Source: Kiritimatiellia bacterium (GTDB lineage Bacteria; Verrucomicrobiota; Kiritimatiellia; RFP12; UBA1067). Taken from it: a stretch of 8,678 nucleotides of DNA. The stretch is taken from positions 1 through 8,678 of the forward strand of contig JAQWAM010000031.1 in the NCBI GenBank assembly GCA_028707675.1. Reading direction: 5' to 3'. Position 1 is the first letter of the stretch, and every line of letters begins with the position of its first letter. Of this stretch, positions 4,916 through 8,678 are shown in pieces. The translations under genes were made by a program, and so were the position numbers. Below the pieces are notes generated by a model. The model made no database searches and had not been told where the DNA came from. It was given only the letters and a program-made list of their open reading frames with translations.

Positions 4916-5176
4916 ATGCCTCAAATCATACCCATCAGAGACTTGAAGAATACGGCTGAGATTTCACAAAAATGCCGAATGGCGGATGCTCCGATTTTCA
5001 TCACGAAAAACGGCTATGGCGACATGGTTATCATGAGCATGAAGCGCTACGAGGAAAGTTTGGCGAAACTCGACATCTACTCAAAACTGGATGAAGCTGA
5101 GCATCAGATATCCGCAGGAAAGACGGTTGCGGCGGAAACATCCATGAAGCGCCTTCGGGCCAAGCCCCATGTATGA
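4916..5176 (+). CDS. Phd/YefM-family antitoxin
   Basis: An 86-residue antitoxin. The N-terminal segment MPQIIPIRDLKNTAEISQKC, followed by DAPIFITKNGYGDMVIMSMK and RYEES, is the Phd/YefM fold: a strand, the helix that carries the R-D-L-K-N-T motif, then the paired strands with K-N-G-Y/x-G. The C-terminal tail, including AEHQISAGKTVAAE, would bind the toxin. The start ATG 4916 has GGAGG eight bases upstream, the clearest conventional translation signal of the toxin-antitoxin modules here. A longer frame from 4880 overlaps the -35/-10 interval and is rejected. It should repress the promoter at 4861-4889. Its TGA lies 8 bases inside the toxin gene. Confidence 0.88.
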   Translation: MPQIIPIRDLKNTAEISQKCRMADAPIFITKNGYGDMVIMSMKRYEESLAKLDIYSKLDEAEHQISAGKTVAAETSMKRLRAKPHV

Positions 5177-5477
5177 GATTCTCATAACGGATTTTGCCGA
5201 GCAGGACTTGGACGGCATTGTAGAGTACATCGCTGTTAAGCTGGCGAATCCGCCAGCCGCCGGGACGTTCTTAGACAACGTCGAAGCCTGTTATGGAAGT
5301 CTCTGGCGCACACCCCGAATGTTTAGTGAATGCGAAGACAAGTATCTAAAGAGAAAGGGCTACCGCAAAGCGCTGATTCACAATTACCTCCTGATATTTC
5401 GGATTGATGGGAAGGCCCGTGGGGTCTATGTCCTTCGCTTCTTTTACGCGGGACAAGACTATGTTAAACAACTCTAA
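5169..5477 (+). CDS. RelE/ParE-family toxin
   Basis: A 102-residue RelE/ParE-superfamily toxin, overlapping its Phd-type antitoxin by 8 bases. Visible family features are the N-terminal strand (MYEILITDFAEQDL), the helical pair with IVEYIAVKLANPPAA and FLDNVEACYGSL, then KGYRKALIHNYLLIFRID and the closing strand VYVLRFFYAGQDYVKQL. The R-F-F-Y-A-G/R-Q-D-Y end is typical of ParE-like and YoeB-like sequences. It could either cut mRNA on the ribosome (RelE) or act on DNA gyrase (ParE); the motifs seen do not decide. It appears intact. It ends nine bases before attC site 5. Confidence 0.88.
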   Translation: MYEILITDFAEQDLDGIVEYIAVKLANPPAAGTFLDNVEACYGSLWRTPRMFSECEDKYLKRKGYRKALIHNYLLIFRIDGKARGVYVLRFFYAGQDYVKQL

Positions 5478-5486
5478 ACCGACTTC

Positions 5487-5540
5487 CGAACCAAGCGCGG
5501 GAGGCGACGGGATGCCGCCGCATCCGCGCTGACGTTGTGC
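5487..5540 (+). other. attC-like recombination site 5
   Basis: CCGAAC (5487-5491 plus flank) and GTTGTGC (5534-5540) are the ends. AGCGCGG (5494-5500) pairs exactly with CCGCGCT (5524-5530), and inside it GGCG and CGCC pair around the GACGGGATGCCG segment shared with site 3. The same GCTGACGTTG end as site 3 supports common origin. Confidence 0.75.
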
Positions 5541-5575
5541 CCAGCAAACCAACGCGCCCATTGCCAACGGCCATA

Positions 5576-5604
5576 TTGTAATCAAATTCAGAGCGTGTTA
5601 TCTT
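5576..5604 (+). promoter_or_regulatory. Promoter of the nucleotidyltransferase pair (predicted leaderless)
   Basis: TTGTAA (5576-5581), a 17-base spacer and TATCTT (5599-5604). The -10 ends 6 bases before the ATG at 5611. No other gene or site is seen in 5541-5575. Confidence 0.5.
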
Positions 5605-5609
5605 ATAAC
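5597..5609 (+). promoter_or_regulatory. Operator candidate over the -10 of the nucleotidyltransferase pair
   Basis: GTTAT-CTT-ATAAC is a perfect 5-bp inverted repeat directly over the -10 and ending one base before the start codon. It is short, so chance is possible, but its position matches the repeats at the toxin-antitoxin promoters. Confidence 0.4.
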
Positions 5610-5610
5610 C

Positions 5611-6135
5611 ATGACGCAACAAGAGATAGAGCTTTACTTTAACCGCTTGTCAGAGATATTAAGCACTTATGACGTTGTGGGCGAAATAGTGCTTTTCGGC
5701 GGAGCCGCAATGGTATTGGCGCACAAGGCACGCGCCAGCACGAAGGATGTCGATGCCATCTTCGAGCCCAAGGACATGGTTTACAGGGCTGCCGCTGCTG
5801 TCTCGCAGGAGTGCGGTGCGGCTGACGGCTGGCTTAATGATGCCGTTAAAGGTTTTGTCAGCGAAAAAGGCGCGACAGCCCCCCTGCTTGATTTGCCGAA
5901 CCTCAAAGTTTATGTGGCCGTACCTGAATATCTGTTGGCCATGAAGTGCATGAGCATGCGGCTGGGCAAAGACGAAACCGATATCCGCGACATCCGATTC
6001 TTAATGCAAAGTCTTGGGTTACGTTCAGCCGATGAGGTTTTGCGCATCGTTGAAAGGTTCTACCCGCAGAACAGAATCCAGCCTAAAACCCGCTTTGCGG
6101 TAGAAGAGCTCTGCCAAAATCTTGAGGCCAAATGA
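5611..6135 (+). CDS. Nucleotidyltransferase-fold protein (DUF6036-like), possible toxin-antitoxin component
   Basis: A 174-residue protein with the minimal nucleotidyltransferase core. Residues 26-36 (IVLFGGAAMVL) carry the G-G motif at 30-31. Residues 43-51 (STKDVDAIF) carry Asp46-x-Asp48, the paired metal-binding acids. LLAMKCMSMR (around residues 107-117) and DETDIRDIRFL (around 120-130) match the Lys helix and D-I-x-D-I segment seen in DUF6036 and AbiEii-like proteins. Such proteins transfer nucleotides to RNA or protein targets, and several act as toxins in toxin-antitoxin or phage-defence pairs. The target here is unknown. It occupies a cassette position like the toxin-antitoxin modules around it, has its own promoter, and its TGA overlaps the next gene as ATGA. 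The start at 5611 is directly downstream of the -10, with no ribosome-binding site. Confidence 0.75.
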   Translation: MTQQEIELYFNRLSEILSTYDVVGEIVLFGGAAMVLAHKARASTKDVDAIFEPKDMVYRAAAAVSQECGAADGWLNDAVKGFVSEKGATAPLLDLPNLKVYVAVPEYLLAMKCMSMRLGKDETDIRDIRFLMQSLGLRSADEVLRIVERFYPQNRIQPKTRFAVEELCQNLEAK

Positions 6136-6539
6136 AGCACACGCATCTGACAATCAGAGAGATCAGCCAACGTTGGCATGACGAAGCCCGGCAGAACCAG
6201 CCGCTATCGATGGAGCTTATCGGCGATCTGCTGGATGATTTCAGGCAGCGCACTCCGACAACCTCCGCAAAGATGGAGCTTGTCGCGCAGCCGCCGGTTT
6301 GGTTTCACACCGAGCAACACGCTGACTGTAACGCCTATTTGGCTGCCGTGGCGGAAACCCTTTGCCGCGAGACCGGTCTGGCGCCCCCGCCGTGGACCGA
6401 GTCACATCTTTGCTATCTGCACCGCCCGTGGTTCGCATGCGGTCTGGAAACCCTAAAAGCACTTCTGCTGGTTGAAAGCCCCGTGCCCTTCCGCCGCCGC
6501 AACCTTTTTGTCTCTGCGAACGCCTTGTCCCGTGTTTAA
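6132..6539 (+). CDS. Partner protein of the nucleotidyltransferase, unknown family
   Basis: A 135-residue protein starting at an ATGA overlap with the preceding gene, so the two are almost certainly co-translated. The N-terminus (LTIREISQRWHDEA) is helical and polar. The middle contains WFHTEQHADCNAYL, with a His/Cys cluster, and HLCYLHRPWFACG. The C-terminus, SPVPFRRRNLFVSANALSRV, is basic and motif-like and resembles tails of small proteins encoded beside DUF6036 genes; that comparison is from memory and unchecked. No membrane segment or signal peptide is seen. By position it could be the antitoxin or a second subunit, but no biochemical role can be read from the sequence. A GCCAACGTTGGC palindrome at 6166-6177 lies inside the coding sequence. 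Confidence 0.65.
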   Translation: MKHTHLTIREISQRWHDEARQNQPLSMELIGDLLDDFRQRTPTTSAKMELVAQPPVWFHTEQHADCNAYLAAVAETLCRETGLAPPPWTESHLCYLHRPWFACGLETLKALLLVESPVPFRRRNLFVSANALSRV

Positions 6540-6587
6540 CCCAAAGCGGTCGCTGCCCGCAACCCATAACAATTGAATCCTGTCGGC

Positions 6588-6764
6588 ATGAAGAAGCCGA
6601 GTCACCCCATTCCGCAGGTCGCCGTGCTGATGCCGTTGACCCTCAAAAGCCACCCGGATGTCTTCAACGGCATCCCGCAATACGCGCGTCCACGACCCGT
6701 GGCGGCTCTGCCGCGCATGGAGGGGCACCCCGCGGTGACGGCGAACAGCATGGCGCCAGTATAG
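6588..6764 (+). pseudogene. Probable remnant of an XylR/LacI-type regulator N-terminus
   Basis: A 58-codon frame from ATG 6588 reads PQVAVLMPLTLKSHPDVFNG then IPQYARP, which resembles the first strand and helix of the sugar-sensor domain of XylR-like regulators (V-A-V-L-x-P-L, then D-V-x-x-G-I-x-x-Y-A-R). After QYAR, the neighbouring frame gives VHDPWRLCR, fitting the usual P-W-x-x-R segment, and the original frame then gives MEGHPAV. This suggests at least two small frameshifts, followed by a stop at 6762-6764 and loss of the rest. It faces the sugar genes on its right, where such a regulator would make sense. No attC site or terminator is recognised in 6540-6812. The family assignment is from pattern memory and is tentative. 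Confidence 0.4.
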
Positions 6765-6812
6765 GGCAAGAGCTTGTTCGCTGTTCCCAGTCAAGGGCTG
6801 CCCCCGATTGCC

Positions 6813-7952
6813 TTACAGGCTGACCCACTGTCCGTCGGCCGCCGACTTCAGCACCGCGTCGCATATGCGGGCGGTCTCATAGGCGTCGCGGAAGTTCGGA
6901 CGAGCGTTCTCGCCCTTGGCGGCGGCTTCGAGGAAATCGGCGATCTGATGCACGAAACTGTGCTCGTAGCCGATCTGCAGGCCCGGCACCCACCAGTGCT
7001 TCATGTACGGCTGGTCGCCGTCGCTGACGTGGATGGAGCGCCAGCCGCGCACAATCCCCTCGTCGCGGTGGTCGAAATACTGCAAACGGTGCAGGTCGTG
7101 CAGATCCCAGCGGATCGAGGCTTTCTCGCCGTTGATCTCGAAGGTGAAGAGCGCCTTGTGCCCGCGCGCGTAACGCGTTGACTCGAAATTGCCCATCGAC
7201 CCGTTCTCGAACCGGCAGAAGAAGGTGCAGGCGTCATCGATCTTGACCGGCTCGACCTTGCCGGTCTCTACGTTCTTGCGCTCTTTAACGAACGTCTCGG
7301 TCATCGCGTTCACGTCCTTGATCGCGCCGTTCTGCCACACGGCCAGGTCGATGCAGTGGGCCAGCAGGTCGCCGGTCACGCCGGAGCCGGCCGCCTTGGC
7401 GTCAAGCCGCCAGGTCGCCATACCGCCCTGCGGCACGTCGGCGGAGATCGTCCAATCCTGCAGGAAGTTCGCCCGGTAATGGAAGATCTTGCCCAGGCGC
7501 CCTTCGTCGATTAGCTTTTTCGCCAAGGCCACGGCAGGTATCCGCCTGTAGTTGAAAGATACGAAGTTGAGCACGCCGGCCTTTTCCACCGCCTCGGTCA
7601 TGGACAGCGCCTCGGCACTGTTGCGCGCGACGGGCTTTTCGCATATCACCATCTTGCCGGCCTGGGCCGCCGCGATCGCGATCTCGGCATGGAAGTTGTT
7701 GGGCACGCAGATCTCGACGACTTCGATGTTCTTGTCCTCGACCACGCGCCGCCAGTCCGTGGTGCAGAATTCATACCCCCAGCGGTCGGCAAACGCCTGA
7801 GCCTCGGTTTCTACCAATCCGCAGACGGTCTTCAGTACGGGCTTGTATTCGAGGTCAAAGAAATTGCCGACCCGGCGGTAGGCGTTCGAGTGGGTGCGGG
7901 CCATGAAGCCATAGCCGATCATTCCGATATTGAGGTCTTTTTTGGATGTCAT
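6813..7952 (-). CDS. Gfo/Idh/MocA-family NAD(P)-dependent oxidoreductase
   Basis: A complete 379-residue protein. Residues 8-25 hold the Rossmann nucleotide-binding loop ([18 protein letters not shown]). [20 protein letters not shown] (77-96) and the hallmark Glu105-Lys106-Pro107 (CEKPVARN) follow. In the C-terminal substrate domain, [18 protein letters not shown] carries the Asp195 and His199 positions of the family's D-x-x-x-H motif. Members oxidise or reduce sugars and related polyols or inositols; the exact substrate cannot be told. The start ATG 7952 has AAAGGA upstream (11-base spacing). The gene probably shares a transcript with the isomerase-like gene 84 bases upstream of it, suggesting successive steps on the same sugar. 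Confidence 0.95.
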   Translation of the reverse strand: MTSKKDLNIGMIGYGFMARTHSNAYRRVGNFFDLEYKPVLKTVCGLVETEAQAFADRWGYEFCTTDWRRVVEDKNIEVVEICVPNNFHAEIAIAAAQAGKMVICEKPVARNSAEALSMTEAVEKAGVLNFVSFNYRRIPAVALAKKLIDEGRLGKIFHYRANFLQDWTISADVPQGGMATWRLDAKAAGSGVTGDLLAHCIDLAVWQNGAIKDVNAMTETFVKERKNVETGKVEPVKIDDACTFFCRFENGSMGNFESTRYARGHKALFTFEINGEKASIRWDLHDLHRLQYFDHRDEGIVRGWRSIHVSDGDQPYMKHWWVPGLQIGYEHSFVHQIADFLEAAAKGENARPNFRDAYETARICDAVLKSAADGQWVSL

Positions 7953-7978
7953 TTTATGGGGTTCCTTTTGTCAAAAAC

Positions 7979-8027
7979 AATCGATAAATCGAATGAATCG
8001 AATCGCTCGATACCGTCGATTCAATCG
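7979..8027. repeat. AATCGA/TCGATT-rich intergenic patch
   Basis: The spacer between the two sugar genes contains AATCGA at 7979-7984, 7987-7992 and 7996-8001, then AATCG (8001-8005), TCGAT (8007-8011), TCGATT (8016-8021) and AATCG (8023-8027). Short direct and inverted copies alternate, so weak hairpins are possible. No ribosome-binding or terminator role is evident. Confidence 0.45.
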
Positions 8028-8036
8028 CGTTTCGCG

Positions 8037-8678
8037 TCACTCCGTCCAGCCGTGCGCCCCGCGCACCTGCAGCATCGCGCGGAGGATGCTGTTCCAAGTG
8101 TCGGGCAGCGTCATAACTTCGTTGTTGAACATGCAGCCGTCCCAGCAGAGGTGCCGGACCGTCCGCGTCAGCTCGCCCTTCTCGTCGCGCAGCCACTGGC
8201 CCGCGCACCAGACGATATCCAGTTTGGCGTTGGGATCGTCCGGCAGGCAGTGGCGGCCGGTCTTGTCGTGCGAGCCCTGACCCTTGACCGTGGAGTCGTT
8301 CTGGGCCACGTGGAAATCTATAGTCCACGGCCGCAGCGCGGCGGCTAGCTTGGTGTAGGCCGCGCGGAAGGTCGCGGTGTCGGCCCAGTCGAAATCTTCC
8401 GGCACCATGCGCGCCTCGGGCGCGTTGTAACCGAGCAGATAGAGCAGCGTGTGCGCCATGTCGGCCTGGAAACCTAAAGTCTTGGGCCGTCCCACGCCTT
8501 CGAGCACGTCGAGCATGGCGCGCCACGAGTGCATGCCGCCCCAGCAGATCTCGCCCTCGGCGGCCAGCCATTCGCCGTCATCCTCGGCTATGTCGCAGGC
8601 TTTGGTGAAAGTGTCGATGATCATGCGCGTGTTGCCGGCGGGGTCTTTGGCCCAGTCGGCCACACCGCCCGACGAGTC
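8037..8678 (-). CDS. Sugar phosphate isomerase/epimerase-like TIM barrel (N-terminus off window)
   Basis: The minus-strand frame is open from the right edge to TGA 8039-8037, giving the last 213 codons. An apparent GTG start at 8663 is only an internal Val, because the frame continues to the edge (DSSGGVADW). The visible part matches the second half of the xylose isomerase-like/AP endonuclease 2-type barrel: [14 protein letters not shown] (candidate metal Glu), [15 protein letters not shown] (candidate Asp and His), IDFHVAQND (candidate His), then [10 protein letters not shown] and WDGCMFNNE (candidate Glu near the end). These enzymes interconvert keto and aldo sugars or epimerise them using a divalent metal. 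It lies 84 bases upstream of the Gfo/Idh/MocA gene on the same strand, a frequent pairing. The substrate is unknown. Confidence 0.88.
   Translation of the reverse strand, partial: DSSGGVADWAKDPAGNTRMIIDTFTKACDIAEDDGEWLAAEGEICWGGMHSWRAMLDVLEGVGRPKTLGFQADMAHTLLYLLGYNAPEARMVPEDFDWADTATFRAAYTKLAAALRPWTIDFHVAQNDSTVKGQGSHDKTGRHCLPDDPNAKLDIVWCAGQWLRDEKGELTRTVRHLCWDGCMFNNEVMTLPDTWNSILRAMLQVRGAHGWTE

Larger units (their letters stand above)
2162..6539 (+). mobile_element. Integron gene-cassette array (no integrase visible)
   Basis: Short plus-strand genes or gene pairs are separated by five imperfect palindromes, each of about 50-59 bp, with AAC near the left end and a GTT core at the right end. All have the same orientation and each lies at the 3' end of a gene. 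Cutting at G^TT would give cassettes of about 878 bp (2429-3306), 763 bp (3307-4069), 672 bp (4070-4741) and 793 bp (4742-5534), sizes typical of cassettes. The content, compact self-promoted toxin-antitoxin modules, is characteristic of chromosomal integrons. Both outer limits are uncertain: the left end may be the palindrome at 2127-2228, and no attC was found after 6539. No intI is present in the window. Confidence 0.75.

Noticed and set aside
2380..5540. Possible CRISPR array, given repeated short palindromes
   Set aside because: The palindromes differ in sequence, are spaced by 600-900 bases of coding DNA and lack uniform spacers.
6166..6177. GCCAACGTTGGC, a perfect palindrome containing the attC-like core GTTGGC
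   Set aside because: It lies inside the partner gene, encodes S-Q-R-W in a helix-like N-terminus, and has no stem or spacer between the AAC and GTT halves, so it cannot fold as an attC site.
6540..6575. Possible attC after the nucleotidyltransferase pair (AACCC at both ends of a GCGG/CCGC segment)
   Set aside because: The AACCC boxes are in direct, not inverted, orientation, and the stem is only a few bases with no GTT core.
7689..8348. A 219-codon plus-strand open frame across the two sugar genes
   Set aside because: It is antisense to two genes with clear family motifs, crosses their spacer and has no recognisable domain; high GC makes such shadow frames common.
8663..8678. Treating the GTG at 8663 as the start of the isomerase-like gene
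   Set aside because: The frame stays open to the window edge and the protein would lack the first half of the TIM barrel; the gene is simply cut by the window.

Overview
The window is a piece of a high-GC bacterial chromosome. Two ordinary blocks of metabolic or envelope genes, both read on the minus strand, flank about 4.4 kb of plus-strand gene cassettes of lower apparent GC. No rRNA, tRNA or marker gene fixes the taxon. The right-hand pairing of a Gfo/Idh/MocA dehydrogenase with a sugar phosphate isomerase-like TIM barrel, next to what looks like a decayed XylR/LacI-type regulator, is common in the PVC superphylum (Kiritimatiellota, Lentisphaerota, Planctomycetota). That placement is inference only.

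Left block (1-2029, minus): the N-terminal 676 residues of a secreted DUF3857/transglutaminase-like protein, running off the left edge. Its probable promoter is at 2072-2100. Region 2030-2377 holds this promoter, several inverted repeats and a short unrecognised plus-strand reading frame.

Centre (about 2162-6539, plus): this reads as an integron cassette array. Five attC-like sites in one orientation (2380-2434, 3254-3312, 4019-4075, 4697-4747, 5487-5540) end in GTT cores (GTTGGC, GTTCGGC or GTTGTGC) and begin with a matching AAC. Each sits just after a gene end. Between them are a small two-helix membrane protein plus DinJ/YafQ, a 38-codon frame plus MazEF, VapBC, Phd/RelE-ParE, and finally a nucleotidyltransferase-fold protein with an overlapping partner. 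Four consecutive cassettes are type II toxin-antitoxin modules and the fifth pair has the same layout. No integrase gene is visible, so this is either the distal part of a chromosomal integron or an attC cluster lacking an integrase.

Each of these five modules carries its own sigma70-like promoter with a 17-bp spacer. In four of the five the -10 ends 6-8 bases before the antitoxin (first-gene) ATG, predicting leaderless or nearly leaderless mRNAs. An inverted repeat lies in or over every one of these promoters, as expected for autorepression by the antitoxin or toxin-antitoxin complex. Toxin genes overlap their antitoxins by 3-10 bases, consistent with translational coupling.

Right block (6588-8678): a decayed regulator fragment (6588-6764, plus), then on the minus strand a complete Gfo/Idh/MocA oxidoreductase (6813-7952) and, upstream of it, the C-terminal 213 codons of a TIM-barrel sugar isomerase/epimerase that runs off the right edge. 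The last two look like one sugar-catabolism operon.
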